In this document: positions 49,755-61,800 of the stretch, in pieces
Layout of the letters: each line of letters starts with the position of its first letter
Position numbering within the stretch: position 1 is the first letter of the stretch
DNA from: Dallia pectoralis
Lineage: Eukaryota > Chordata > Actinopteri > Esociformes > Umbridae
Assembly: GCA_029465975.1 (NCBI GenBank)
Contig: CM055741.1
Coordinates: 2,615,728 to 2,679,727, forward strand
Length of the DNA stretch: 64,000 bases
Direction: 5' to 3'
Translations under genes and position numbers: made by a program
The notes under the pieces: generated by a model
Told to the model about the DNA's origin: nothing
The model's input: only the letters and a program-made list of their open reading frames with translations
Databases searched by the model: none

Positions 49755-52700
49755 CTTGTTGTAGATGTAGCAGTTGGTGAACATGGTGTTGAAGTCCTGG
49801 ATACACTCCTGAGCATTGTGGTAGTAGCTGTTCTCCAGCCTCTTCCTGATGGTTCCCATGTCCATAGGAGACCCGATGATCCTGTAGTAGTCCTGGAGGG
49901 GGGGGGGCAGAGGAGGGAGCGGGGGGAGGGGCAGAGGGGCGTGCGGAGGAGGGAGCGGAAAAACAAGGGTTCAGTTGGATTTGAACACCTCAGCCCGACC
50001 CCTTCCCATCAGCCACTACTCACAGGAAGGCCTAGTTTGATGGCGTCTACAGGAGCCTGGAAGGGCCAGGAGAACTGATGTTTCCACAGAGTCTTCAACA
50101 CCTCCTTCAGTAGGAACTGAGGAGAACAGAACAGGACTTATTGGGGATCAGACGGGGTGTCACATATGTGGATTAGACAGATACAGTGTCACTAACCCAG
50201 ACTAACTGGGGTCACATATGTGAATTAGACAGATACAGCGTCACTAACCCAGACTAACTGGGTGTCACATATGTGGATTAGACAGAAACGCAGCATCACT
50301 AACCCAGACTAACTGGGGGTCACATATGTGGATTAAACAGATACAGCGTCACTAACCCAGACTAACTGGGAGTCACATATGTGGATTAGACAGAAACGCA
50401 GCATCACTAACCCAGACTAACTGGGGGTCACATATGTGGATTAAACAGATACAGCGTCACTAACCCAGACTAACTGGGGGTCACATATGTGGATTAGACA
50501 GAAACGCAGCATCACTAACCCAGACTAACTGGGTGTCACATATGTGGATTAGACAGATACAGCGTCACTAACCCAGACTAACTGGGGGTCACATATGTGG
50601 ATTAGACAGAAACGCAGCATCACTAACCCAGACTAACTGGGGGTCACATATGTGGATTAAACAGATACAGCGTCACTAACCCAGACTAACTGGGGGTCAC
50701 ATATGTGGATTAGACAGAAACGCAGCATCACTAACCCAGACTAACTGGGTGTCACATATGTGGATTAGACAGATACAGCGTCACTAACCCAGACTAACTG
50801 GGGGTCACATATGTGGATTAGACAGATGCAGCATCACTAACCCAGACTAACTGGGGTCACATATGTGGATTAGACAGATACAGTGTCACTAACCCAGACT
50901 AACTGGGGGTCACATATGTGGATTAAACAGAGACGCAGCATCACTAACCCAGACTAACTGGGTGTCACATATGTGGATTAGACAGAGACGCAGCATCACT
51001 AACCCAGACTAACTGGGGGTCACATATGTGGATTAAACAGATACAGTGTCACTAACCCAGACTAACTGGGTGTCACATATGTGGATTAGACAGATGCAGC
51101 ATCACTAACCCAGACTAACTGGGGTCACATATGTGGATTAGACAGATACAGTGTCACTAACCCAGACTAACTGGGGGTCACATATGTGGATTAAACAGAG
51201 ACGCAGCATCACTAACCCAGACTAACTGGGTGTCACATATGTGGATTAGACAGAGACGCAGCATCACTAACCCAGACTAACTGGGGGTCACATATGTGGA
51301 TTAAACAGATACAGTGTCACTAACCCAGACTAACTGGGTGTCACATATGTGGATTAGACAGATACAGTGTCACTAACCCAGACTAACTGGGGTCATATAT
51401 GTGGATTAGACAGATACAGTGTCACTAACCCAGACTAACTGGGGGTCACATATGTGGATTAGACAGATACAGTGTCACTAACCCAGACTAACTGGGGTCA
51501 CATATGTGAATTAGACAGATACAGCGTCACTAACCCAGACTAACTGGGTGTCACATATGTGGATTAGACAGAGACAGTGTCACTAACCCAGACTAACTGG
51601 GGGTCACATATGTGGATTAGACAGATGCAGTATCACTAACCCAGACTAACTGGGGGTCACATATGTGGATTAGACAGATGCAGCATCACTAACCCAGACT
51701 AACTGGGGTCACATATGTGGATTAGACAGAGACAGTGTCACTAACCCAGACTAACTGGGGGTCACATATGTGGATTAGACAGATGCAGCATCACTAACCC
51801 AGACTAACTGGGGTCACATATGTGGATTAGACAGAGACACAGCGTCACTAACCCAGACTAACTGGGGTCACATATGTGGATTAGACAGAGACAGTGTCAC
51901 TAACCCAGACTAACTGGGAGTCACATATGTGGATTAGACAGAAACGCAGCATCACTAACCCAGACTAACTGGGGGTCACATATGTGGATTAAACAGATAC
52001 AGCGTCACTAACCCAGACTAACTGGGGGTCACATATGTGGATTAGACAGAAACGCAGCATCACTAACCCAGACTAACTGGGTGTCACATATGTGGATTAG
52101 ACAGATACAGTGTCACTAACCCAGACTAACTGGGGGTCACATATGTGGATTAGACAGATGCAGCATCACTAACCCAGACTAACTGGGGTCACATATGTGG
52201 ATTAGACAGATACAGTGTCACTAACCCAGACTAACTGGGGGTCACATATGTGGATTAAACAGAGACGCAGCATCACTAACCCAGACTAACTGGGTGTCAC
52301 ATATGTGGATTAGACAGAGACGCAGCATCACTAACCCAGACTAACTGGGGGTCACATATGTGGATTAAACAGATACAGTGTCACTAACCCAGACTAACTG
52401 GGTGTCACATATGTGGATTAGACAGATGCAGCATCACTAACCCAGACTAACTGGGGTCACATATGTGGATTAGACAGATACAGTGTCACTAACCCAGACT
52501 AACTGGGGTCACATATGTGGATTAAACAGAGACGCAGCATCACTAACCCAGACTAACTGGGTGTCACATATGTGGATTAGACAGAGACGCAGCATCACTA
52601 ACCCAGACTAACTGGGGGTCACATATGTGGATTAAACAGATACAGTGTCACTAACCCAGACTAACTGGGTGTCACATATGTGGATTAGACAGATACAGTG

Positions 52701-53039
52701 TCACTAACCCAGACTAACTGGGGTCATATATGTGGATTAGACAGATACAGTGTCACTAACCCAGACTAACTGGGGGTCACATATGTGGATTAGACAGAGA
52801 CAGTGTCACTAACCCAGACTAACTGGGTGTCACATATGTGGATTAGACAGATACAGTGTCACTAACCCAGACTAACTGGGGGTCACATATGTGGATACAG
52901 GTACAACTCAGACATGGGGTACCTGCAGCTGGTTGGTCTGTCGTTTGGGCCTTGATGGGTTCCAAGTTTCTGGGGGCGGGGGGTGGAGTGGCCGGGGGAG
53001 CAGATCTAAACTGCTGCCCACCTCCAAACCGTCCCCCAT
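38933..53039 (-). CDS. brd4: Bromodomain-containing protein 4 (BET family), 19 coding exons
   Basis: Nuclear reader of acetylated histones; its C-terminus recruits P-TEFb to release paused RNA polymerase II (known for the family). Exons, minus strand: 53039-52923, 50116-50024, 49892-49755, 49620-49488, 49316-49024, 48769-48530, 47735-47577, 47050-46922, 46596-46393, 44610-44384, 43488-43370, 43267-43016, 42628-42533, 42452-42075, 41905-40739, 40652-40516, 40390-40224, 39555-39210, 39001-38933. Every phase joins and the sum is 4,464 nt (1,487 residues; human long form 1,362). The start MGDGLE at 53039 has a good Kozak context and an in-frame stop upstream. Order: BD1 (about 40-150), BD2 (339-434), Ser/acidic and basic linker (about 440-615), ET domain (about 628-702), P/Q/H-rich tail (about 860-1250), C-terminal motif ending EENLF. 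Several introns hold minisatellites built from the splice donor. One donor is GC and one acceptor (40391) is doubtful. Confidence 0.96.
39020..39135. repeat. 17-bp minisatellite next to the last brd4 acceptor
   Basis: About seven copies of GTGGGTGAGGAGACA-type units, which on the minus strand give a repeated pyrimidine-rich CTCCTCACCCACTGT tract 20 bp upstream of the last acceptor. Confidence 0.9.
39690..40250. repeat. 31/51-bp minisatellite made of brd4 exon 17 end plus its donor
   Basis: On the minus strand each unit reads AGGAGAGAATACG|GTGAGG, the same as the true exon 17 end at 40224. There are sixteen registers including the real one: 13 extra copies keep GT and two carry ATGAGG instead. 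Three longer units (51 bp) adjoin the exon and 31-bp units follow. Confidence 0.93.
40739..41905 (-). CDS. brd4: brd4 exon 15: low-complexity P/Q/H/T-rich tail
   Basis: A 1,167-nt exon. It begins ALHNALPQQPPPSP, matching vertebrate BRD4, then a LFEDDEEA acidic patch, about 20 LPSS/LPST units (41520-41700), a long HTQP/HTQL tetrapeptide array (about 41110-41440) and a Gln/Lys/His-rich run. Low-complexity disordered tails of BRD4 take part in condensate formation (known); the particular tetrapeptide array looks lineage-specific (inferred). Confidence 0.92.
42720..43020. repeat. 60-bp minisatellite made of brd4 exon 12 end plus its donor
   Basis: Five donor registers, CAACCAG|GTGAGG, at 43016 (real), 42957, 42897, 42837 and 42777. 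The first spacing is 59 bp and the others 60. Each unit also repeats the last 14 exon bases (GAAGAAACAACCAG). Confidence 0.95.
43016..43267 (-). CDS. brd4: brd4 exon 12: extraterminal (ET) domain
   Basis: Encodes PMSYEEKRQLSLDINKLPG through ETLKLSTLRELEKYV, the protein-interaction ET module that in the family binds NSD3, JMJD6 and similar partners. The exon is phase 1 at both ends and finishes KKKKQP with donor CCAG|GTGAGG. Confidence 0.96.
43680..44404. repeat. 56-bp minisatellite made of brd4 exon 10 end plus its donor
   Basis: Thirteen donor registers GAAGACCAG|GTAGAC at exact 56-bp steps from 44384 (real) to 43712. Each unit repeats about 20 bases of the exon end (AATAAGATCAGGAAGACCAG). 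Confidence 0.96.
44655..46320. repeat. 37-bp minisatellite, about 45 copies, in brd4 intron 9
   Basis: Unit contains GGGACATAAATCTGATGTAT and TAACGGCTGTTCACACA; common variants are GGCTG/GGCCG and GACAT/GATAT. It fills almost the whole intron between 44611 and 46392 and does not include a splice site. Confidence 0.96.
46740..46935. repeat. 32-37-bp degenerate minisatellite made of brd4 exon 8 end plus its donor
   Basis: Six donor registers, CTACAG|GTACAC or close, at 46922 (real), 46890, 46858, 46823, 46786 and 46754, each preceded by an echo of the exon end (GGCTCGCAAATTACAG). Confidence 0.92.
46922..47735 (-). CDS. brd4: brd4 exons 7-8: second bromodomain
   Basis: Two exons encode BD2. 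WPF shelf in GWPFYKPVD; LGLHDYHDIIKHPMD; acetyl-lysine Asn in MFSNCYKYNPPGHD (about residue 415), which also keeps the BD2-specific His after the NPP turn. Exon 8 ends ARKLQ at 46922, and that donor is copied in tandem downstream. Confidence 0.95.
47045..47330. repeat. CA-rich repeat with AGGCACAC punctuation, in brd4 intron 7
   Basis: CACACA runs separated by GGCACA, starting 8 bp upstream of the exon 8 acceptor. Confidence 0.9.
47745..47965. repeat. 33-39-bp minisatellite forming the polypyrimidine tract of brd4 intron 6
   Basis: Units with GGAGGAGGAACAGGAAGGTG on plus; on minus these are CCTTCCTGTTCCTCC repeats immediately before the exon 7 acceptor CCCCAG. Confidence 0.9.
48098..48140. 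other. Possible hAT-type transposon terminus remnant
   Basis: AGGAATGGGGATCGATACC followed by an AACCGGTTCC palindrome resembles ends of fish hAT elements. No second end was found. Confidence 0.22.
49488..50116 (-). CDS. brd4: brd4 exons 2-4: first bromodomain
   Basis: Three exons encode BD1. The WPF shelf is in HQFSWPFQ; the acetyl-lysine-contacting Asn is in MFTNCYIYNK (about residue 110, equivalent to human Asn140); the C-terminal helix is LMAKALERMFLQKI. Key pocket residues are intact, so acetyl-lysine binding is expected. Exon 3 ends YIYNK at a non-consensus GC donor next to a CA repeat. Confidence 0.95.
50140..52895. repeat. 51-54-bp minisatellite, about 53 copies, in brd4 intron 1
   Basis: Unit contains GTCACATATGTGGATTAGAC and AGTGTCACTAACCCAGACTA. 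Variants (GATACAGTG, GAAACGCAGCA, GATGCAGCA, TAAACAG) recur in fixed order, so several multi-unit blocks have been duplicated (for example around 50800-51350 and 52080-52730). Confidence 0.96.
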
Positions 53040-53144
53040 GGTGATATGGGAGTGGCCTGGCAGAGGGGTCCCAGTGAGACAGTATGGACACGGGGAGGGG
53101 AGAGTTGGGGGTGCCCGTTCTCAGGCCATCACCAACAGGAACGT
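53040..53144 (-). other. brd4: brd4 5'UTR part of first coding exon
   Basis: Acceptor CCCTCTAG ends at 53145, giving exon start 53144. An in-frame TGA lies between the acceptor and the ATG at 53039, which supports that ATG as the start. Confidence 0.7.
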
Positions 53145-53219
53145 CTAGAGGGAGGAGTTACATCATTATTATCATTCCAACATTCTAGAATCTCAGGATT
53201 AGAACTCATTCATTCATTT

Positions 53220-53287
53220 TTCTCACCCAGTCCCCCCCTCTCTCTTCCAGTCCCCACTCTCTCTCTCTCTCTCTCTCTCGCCCAGTC

Positions 53288-53318
<31 letters not shown>

Positions 53319-53455
53319 GACCAGTCCCCCCCTCTCTCTCCCAGTCCAAACTCTCTCTCTCTCTCGCCCAGTCCCCCCTCTCTCTCTCTCGCCCAGTCCC
53401 CCTCTCTCGCCCAGTCCCCCCTCTCTCTCGCCCAGTCCCCCCTCTTCTCTCTCAC
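53220..53455. repeat. CT-rich imperfect repeat with CCAGTCCCC punctuation
   Basis: TCTCTC runs alternating with GCCCAGTCCCC about eight times, in the brd4 leader intron. Confidence 0.85.
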
Positions 53456-54502
53456 AAATACAAATATGTTTGGGTGTAAATAGAGGAGAAAACTCACTTC
53501 TACAGTTAGATCACAGAAATAGCATCCATAAACAGAGCAGCTAGGTTTGGTGGGGGGGGGGGCTGGGTGTGCTCCAGCCTGGGTAGAATGGACACCTGGA
53601 GGGGGGCTATAGGGGCTGTAGATGGGCACGGAAATCACTGTCAGAAGTACAGGGGACACCTAACGACGAGACGAAATAAGTCCATGGTAACAGATGTAGT
53701 GTGACTGTGTATCCATAACAACGGTAGAAGAGGCAAAGTGCGTGTGTGCGGTCATGAAACAGACCGTGGGAAGCAAGTTGCCTAGTCACGTATCATGTGA
53801 GAAAAACAAACACGCATTCAAAACACACAGAAAACGACCTCAAAACAACAAAATGGCGTCGCTCGCTGTCACCTACGTCTATCTTCTATATAAAAGCAAA
53901 ACACATAACTGGACCAGGCTTAATTGACAGGTGTCCTAACAGGTAGTGGAGTATTAACAGCCCTTCTGACAGCTCCGTACGTAAACACGCTTGCAGAATA
54001 CAACCAGGCAGGCTGTTGTTATTCTCCAAATCACCTACGTCGTATTCACACGTGCTTTCTGCGCCGTCGGGACAAAACTGCGTAGAAACCCGAGCGTAAC
54101 TTACGTCCGGAATACGACAACAACTACAAACACACAGCTCACTACTAACGCGAGCCCGCTACCGTGCGCGATGACAAACGTGCGTGCCCCTGAATATTCT
54201 ATAATACGATATGTTATTCAACACCAACAAGCTGATAGGACGAACACACAAAGCGTGCAATGAACAGAACATCTGTTCAGCCCCTATCTTTATACAGTCT
54301 ATGGTTCACCCATACATAGACAGGGGAAATGCATCTCCCTGTACACACGCACCGGCGACAGGCCTGTTTATAACACACAGCTCACTGACACAGCAGCCCA
54401 AATACCATTATATTATTATTATAACTGTCATATCTGACGGTTGACATCATGTGCCAAATAGGTGTCGGCGGAGAGAAACCCAACGCAAACACGTTTATTT
54501 AC

Positions 54503-54640
54503 CTTTATCACTTGACAACGCGCGCAGCCGCGCAGACCTTCATCATCCCCCCGAATCCAGTACAGCCCCGTTCGACGTCGGTCGGTGACGTCAGACGCAG
54601 GTAGGACGCCCGTACGTGGGTCGAACAAATGTCACTTCTC
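54503..54640 (-). other. brd4: Candidate brd4 non-coding exon 1
   Basis: On the minus strand a GC-rich segment ends GTGATAAAG|GTAAAT, a good donor, at 54503. It lies 1.4 kb upstream of the coding exon's acceptor and next to a CRE. The transcription start is not determined. Confidence 0.4.
54586..54593. promoter_or_regulatory. Consensus CRE (TGACGTCA), probable brd4 promoter region
   Basis: A perfect palindromic CREB/ATF site in a CpG-rich patch (about 54500-54620) just upstream of the candidate exon 1 donor. Confidence 0.5.
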
Positions 54641-54649
54641 CACGAGTCT

Positions 54650-55810
54650 CCTCCCCCCCATCCCCAGGGCTTCCGGATCATGCAATGCCATGTAATAATT
54701 TCAAACTCGGAAAATATATATATATATATATTCCACGATAAAGCATTAATTAATGGCCCTTCATAGTTCGCATATAAATGAAGACACAGCATTATAATTT
54801 AATACCTTATTGTATGTGCTGTAAATACAGTACATGGAAAATACAACTGGACTATTTTAGTTGGCCTACCTCCTGTACCACGATAAAGATATAAACGACG
54901 TGAATCTCATTTAAATTGGTATAACCATTATGTCTATGGGCATAACAGTAAACTCCACTGACTCCCCTCTCAGCGTATGTTAGAGCCCCCTAGTGGTCAG
55001 TCAATAAACTACACGTAATTTGTCGTATCATAACCAGAGACTGTATAAAGATAGGATCATAACGCATTAGTTATACAGCGGGTCTCATTCTAATGTCATG
55101 ATGATTGTGAGATATTGCATGGCTGCCTAGAAATCCTGTGGTTTGTCCCTAAACTCAAACATTTTTTAGCATAAATACCTGGTAAAAAATGGTACCAATA
55201 AACTCCAGTGTAGCTTTGGTTTTAGTTATTGGACTGATGAAAATGTCATTAATCTGTCTACTAGCAAAAAGAAAAATCACATCCACAAAGACATGATAAA
55301 CATTTATTTCACTGTCAAAGAAAATAAAAACACAGGATGACATACAACGTAAAAACAATATCCTCTAGATCTTTGAAACTAAACATGTAATAAACCCAAC
55401 AATTCCATCAGTTGTACTTTTTGATGAGAGGTACGAGTCAACTCAAGCCAAACCAGACACTTCCTGGACATCTAGCTGCGACTCACATAGGCGTGTTCAA
55501 CTGTAATAACAGGTGTGTGTGTGTGTCTGGTTGTCATAATTAATAACAGGTTGTCCGTCCTCTACCTACAAAAACACGGTAAAATCAAACCAACATAGCC
55601 TAACAGAATCTGAGCAAAGGCACAAAAAAAGTTTATACACAAAAAAAATACAAATGAAACCAACTTGTCTAGATGGAGGCAGGTAGGATGTACAATATGT
55701 ATAAATAATCTGACTGGCTGAATGAATGAGGGAGGGGAAGAGTGGGGCTGGTTAGGCAGGGAAGGGAGGGCTGGGATTGGTCCAGAGGGAGATTATGTAA
55801 AGGTTAAAGG
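54650..55810. other. Intergenic region between brd4 and akap8l
   Basis: AT-rich with a TA microsatellite near 54715-54731. It probably contains the akap8l 3'UTR; a possible poly(A) signal on the minus strand (TTTATT on plus) is at 55303-55308. Nothing else was recognised. Confidence 0.45.
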
Positions 55811-58800
55811 TCACTCTATGATTACCACATCACTGTTGTCTTTTCCTTGTTCCACTACCGGCTCCACACCCTCATCTTCTCCCCCCACACCTTCATCTTC
55901 CTCTTCCTCACCCAGCTCCCCTTCCACTCCCTCGTCTTCCTCACCCAGCTCCTCGTCCGCAAATTCATCACCGACATCAAAACCTTCCTCCTCTTCGTCG
56001 TCTCCTCCTTGCGCCACTGCTACCTCCTCCGGTTTCACCTCCACCTTCTCAACTACCCCCCCTTCCGCCTGAGTCTCCCCGTCTCCTTCGTCTGCCAGCA
56101 CTGCTCCACCCTCCTCCATCTTCTCCTCCGCCACCCCATCCGTCCCAGCCGTGGCCTGATCGACCTCTGGCTCTGCCCCTGCCTCCGCCCCCTCCTTGCC
56201 GGTGTCCGCATCAGCCAGGCTGTCATTGGTCATCTCGGCCTCTGACACCTCCATCATGGAGTCATCGGGATCATGGTCGTCCTGGTTACCCAAGAATGGG
56301 TTCTCACCCTGCGGAGAACCACGGCAGGTTGAGAGTTGGTCGTGGGGTTTATTTTTAAAAGAACATTAGGGTTCCTGCACAAGGTGCAGTAAATCGCGTG
56401 TTTATACGGTGTGTTTACCTTGAGGTAGCTCTCCAGCTTCTTGCCAATGACTTTATGGTTCAGGATACTGCGAGCCACAGACAGGCTAGCCCTCTTGGAC
56501 TGGTCCATCATGCCCTGGGGTCAAACATCAGGGGTCACAAATTACATTCTCCTCAGAATGTGTATACAACTATCCATGTTCCCAAGTACCATCTACAAGT
56601 TGGGATCTACCAGAAACCGGAAGACAATATCAATTCCATATCTACAGGTTGGGATCTCCCAGAAAGCCGAAGACAATATCAATTCCATATCTACAGGTAG
56701 GGATCTCCCAGAAACCTGAAGACAATATCAATTCCATATCTACAGGTAGGGCTCTCCCAGAAACCTGAAGACAATATCAATTCCATATCTACAGGTAGGG
56801 CTCTCCCAGAAACCTGAAGACAATATCAATTCCATATCTACAGGTAGGGCTCTCCCAGAAACCCGAAGACAATATCAATTCCATATCTACAGGTAGGGAT
56901 CTCCCAGAAACCTGAAGACAATATCAATTCCATATCTACAGGTAGGGCTCTCCCAGAAACCTGAAGACAATATCAATTCCATATCTACAGGTAGGGCTCT
57001 CCCAGAAACCCGAAGACAATATCAATTCCATATCTACAGGTAGGGATCTCCCAGAAACCTGAAGACAATATCAATTCCATATCTACAGGTAGGGCTCTCC
57101 CAGAAACCTGAAGACAATATCAATTCCATATCTACAGGTAGGGCTCTCCCAGACACCTGAAGACAATATCAATTCCATATCTACAGGTAGGGATCTCCCA
57201 GAAACCTGAAGACAATATCAATTCAATATCCCCTACTTGTAAGTTGTAACTCCATCCCTTGTTAACCAAACGGAGGCTTTAGTCGGGCGAATTACAAAGA
57301 CGTGGTTGTAGTTAGGGTTCAATATGTGAGCAGTGCTGGTCACTCCCGGTTAAACCCACGGCTACAGCCGTTGAACCGTTGACCCAATGGCATCACACAC
57401 TAACCTTGCGGTTGAAGTTGTGGTCGTTGGACTTGAGGTGTTTCTGTATGAGGTGAAACTGCATGGGGATGAACAGGTCACAGGCGGCACAGTGAGCAGC
57501 TTCCACCTTACGCATAAAATGCTCCATGCCGAGTTCTGGAGGAGAGAACACACACACACTGTAGATGAACACGAACCACACACACACACACGCACGCACA
57601 CACACACACAGTAGATGAACACGAACCACACACACAAACAGACCAGACACACACAGTAGATGAACACGAACCACACCTCTGGTCAGGTCCTGTTCCTTAT
57701 ACACCTGGCAGATGGCAGCACTGTGATTCTCCATTTGACTGGTCCTCTGCTCAGTCTTCTTGTATTTGTTGTTTAGATACTCCTGTCACAACCAGACAAT
57801 AGTTTCATATCATAAAGGGTTGAAGTCCGTTGTGTGCGGGTTTGTGTGTAGGTGCGTATGTAGGTGTGTGCATAACAGTCGCTACCTGTAGGAAGTCTGT
57901 GGTGGGTTTGGTCAGCTGATTGGTCAGGTACTTGAAGTGTTCTTTGTGGAACTTGCTCTCCAGGTGGACGGCCATGTCCTCGTGGTAGAAGGAGCGGAAC
58001 TTACACACAGAGCACGCGAACGTCACCCTGGCGACCACAAGAACCAATCAGCGGTAAGAACACAAGCCAACCAGATTCCAGCACACTAGTGTGTACGTGG
58101 GTAAGAGACACCACAGCCACGAGACAGAAGGTATTTGGTAGAACGCCTCAGAGCAGGATATGAAGACAGAGAGACTGGTGAACTTGAGAACAACTCTGAC
58201 CTCTGTGTTCGACCTCTGGGATTTAGCTTGGCCCCTGAACTCTCCAGGAAGCCCCGCCTCCTCCGGATTTTGCTGGCCTTGTCGTGGGGCGGAGTCTGTT
58301 TTCCCGTCTGCAGCTTCCTCTTCACTTGGGAGATCTCCTCCTGCATGGTCACCACTAGGGGGCGGAGCACATGGTTAACTCCGTTTCCACGGCAGCCGGA
58401 CGACACTCCCCGGGCCGGTGGGGTTTCAACGGGGCTACCCGTACGTTAGAATGTACAACGATTACGTGATAAGTAGGGGACTAAAGGTTCCCAGGAGGAG
58501 AGCGCGGGGACAGCCGGAGGAGGAGGAGGGCGCGGGGACAGCCGGAGGAGGGCGCGGGGACAGCCGGAGGAGAGCGCGGGGACAGCCGGGAGGAGGAGGA
58601 GGGCGCGGGGACAGCCGGAGGAGGAGGAGGGCGCGGGGACAGCCGGAGGAGGAGGAGGGCGCGGGGACAGCCGGAGGAGGAGGAGGGCGCGGGGACAGCC
58701 GGAGGAGGGCGCGGGGACAGCCGGAGGAGGAGGAGGGCGCGGGGACAGCCGGAGGAGGGCGCGGGGACAGCCGGAGGAGAGCGCGGGGACAGCCGGGAGG

Positions 58801-61800
58801 AGGAGGAGGGCGCGGGGACAGCCGGGAGGAGGAGGAGGGCGCGGGGACAGCCGGGAGGAGGAGGAGGGCGCGGGGACAGCCGGAGGAGGAGGGCGCGGGG
58901 ACAGCCGGAGGAGGAGGAGGGCACGGGAGGAGGAGGAGGGCACGGGGACAGCCGGAGGAGGAGGAGGGCGCGGGGACAGCCGGAGGAGGAGAGCACGGGG
59001 ACAGCCGGGAGGAGAGCGCGGGGACAGCCGGAGAAACAAAACGTGTCTATTGGACGGGAATCCAGCTCACCTTTCTCTCCATCAGCCGGGTCTTTCGTTA
59101 CCTGAGGAAGAGAACACCAAAAGATTACACTCATTAGGTGTACACACACACGCACACACACACGCACACACAGGCACACACAGGACTATCTGGTTACTCA
59201 CAGCAACATGGGACTTGACCTTTGCTTCGCCGTTCTTCTCAGCGGGTTCTGTTTTACAAAGACAGGAAGAGTCAGGTCAGGGTGGTGTGTGTGGACACAT
59301 GTTTAGTGTGTGTGTGTGTGAGTGTGTAGGTAGGTTAAGTGTGTGGATGCATGTTTAGTGTGTGTGTGTGTGTGTGTAGGCAGGTTTAGTGTGTGGACGC
59401 ATGTTTAGTGTGTGTAGGCAGGTTTAGTGTGTGTAGGCATGTTTAGTGTGTGTGTGTGTGTGTGTAGGCATGTTTAGTGTGTGTGTGTGTGTGTGTACCT
59501 TTAGCGGTCTCTCCTGTTGCAGTCTCTGTCTTGTTCATCTTTGACTCAGGTTCGTCGGCGGCGGTAACTGTTTGTTTCCTCTTCTTCTGTCCATCACGCT
59601 GACCCCCTCCTCCGCCTGGTTTCTGTTGCTGTTGTTGTTGCTGTTGTTGTTGCTGCTGCGTGGGGGCGGAATGGGTTAACACTCACGGGCCACATCCACA
59701 CACCTTCAATAAGCTCCACCCTCTCACAAACACACACCCTCACATCTACTGACATGCACCTACACCATTTTTGAAACAGGCCAGTATACTAAAACTCAGG
59801 ACAGAACGAGCAGCTATAGTTACAAATAGAGCTGCGGCTGGGATCCCCGGGATTAGTTTGTTAGATTGAATCCCAGAAGGTAGAAGCTAAGCCTAACCGA
59901 GCCCGGACGCTAAGCCTAACCGAGCCCGGACGCTAAGCCTAACCGAGCCCGGACGCTAAGCCTAACCGAGCCCGGACGCTAAGCCTAACCGAGCCCGGAC
60001 GCTAAGCCTAACCGAGCCCGGACGCTAAGCCTAACCGAGCCCGGACGCTAAGCCTAACCGAGCCCGGACGCTAAGCCTAACCGAGCCCGGACGCTAAGCC
60101 TAACCGAGCCCGGACGCTAAGCCTAACCGAGCCCGGACGCTAAGCCTAACCGAGCCCGGACGCTAAGCCTAACCGAGCCCGGACGCTAAGCCTAACCGAG
60201 CCCGGACGCTAAGCCTAACCGAGCCCGGACGCTAAGCCTAACCGAGCCCGGACGCTAAGCCTAACCGAGCCCGGACGCTAAGCCTAACCGGGCCCGGACG
60301 CTAAGCCTAACCGGGCCCCACGATGGCGCTGTTCCATGTTCTCCGTCAACTTACCTGGGGAAACTAGAAATACAGAGCTAGAAATATAGAAGAGATAACT
60401 TGCACCAGCCAATATATAAAAGGCAGATTTCCACTTCTATGCAGACTAAACCATTAAAGTGGTACAGACATGCATTCACACCTCACACCCATGGAAGTGA
60501 AATGGTAGACAATCAACCACAGGTATGTGCCAAAATAAAGGGAAAAGCTGGGCGCTCTAAAATACTGGGCAGAGGCAAATGTGTGGCAGGAGCTTCAAGG
60601 ATGAAGACTCAATGTGCCGCCATTTCACCGGAGCCAAATTTGAACCAAATCTCCATTCGCATCTTATAAGATTCTGGTCCTGGTCTTTAGACGGCATTGG
60701 TACCACCGTCAGACAGAAAACACCAAATTATGAAAGGTTTTTTATAGTAAATGACACGGGCAACGTCACGCCACGGAACACTGATGCCTCCTGGGATGAC
60801 TGTTCATTTTGGCAAATACCCACATGGTGCCATGAGCCCGATATAGACACACCAACACGTACATCAACCCCCCGATGACAGTGGACAGAATGACTTCCCA
60901 AATCCATGTGGCACCGGCCACACTAAGGTCAAAGTTCATAGATTCTGGTTCAATGGACTTCCACGGGGCATTCAGCCGTTACCATAGCGATCACCAGGGA
61001 CACAAACAAAATGAAACCCAGAGAGAAGTCAAAGGGGTGTATAAGGGGATACGGGTCCAGATCTCAGTCTATTAGCAGCAGACTTGTCTCAATGGGGGGG
61101 GTTGGGTTCCAGGGGGGTGAGGGCCGATTGGTTAAATCAATTTGGCATGTGTGGGCACGGTGTGCCAGGACTGGGGGTTGGCATGACAACCTGACTGAGG
61201 GGCGGAACTACATCAGCAGGTCTAGGGGTTCCCTGATCCATACCACCGCCGTCACTGTGGGGGGGGGGGCAGGGGGCGGTTTTGAGGGACAGGGGAAGGG
61301 GTCGTGCCCTACTGCGGGGGCTAGCAGACTGGAGGACGGTAAGGTACAGTACTTACTCGGTTGAGGGGCCTCTTGCGCCCCCTCTGGCGGCCGGCCCTGG
61401 GACCGCCTCCAAAGTTGCGCCCCGGGAAGTCCTGGGGGCCGGTCTCTGGGTACATGCGGTGGCCAAGGAGGGACGGTAGCTTGCCCCTCCCCCCAGGGGA
61501 GTGGGAGTGACCGCCACCCCGGCCTCCTCCACCCACGGGAGTGGGGTCAGACCTGCGGCCTCCAAACCCCCCTCGGCCCCCTCCCCCGGCGCCTCCACCC
61601 CTTCTCGGGGAACGGCGGCCCGCTCCGGCCCATCCCGCACCGCCTCCTCCAAGGCCACTGGAGAAGGAGTCTCTCATGTTCTGCCGCTGGAACTTAGAAG
61701 CTCCGTAGGAGGAGGAGCTGTCAAAGCCTGAGCCTCCTCCCAGCCCTAGACCACCTCCTCCTGCACCTCCTCCGAAGCCTGAAGCTCTCTGGGTCATCCC

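Noticed and set aside
53742..53927. Plus-strand start ATGGCGTCGCTC resembling a gene start
   Set aside because: A 61-codon frame without homology or a following exon; the CGCCATTTTG reading on minus could be a YY1-type site, but there is no further support.
55722..56245. Plus-strand frames rich in Ser/Pro
   Set aside because: Antisense of the acidic last exon of akap8l.
58418..59179. Frames of about 200-240 codons rich in Gly/Arg or Pro/Ser
   Set aside because: Compositional, from a GC-rich 28-bp minisatellite in an akap8l intron.
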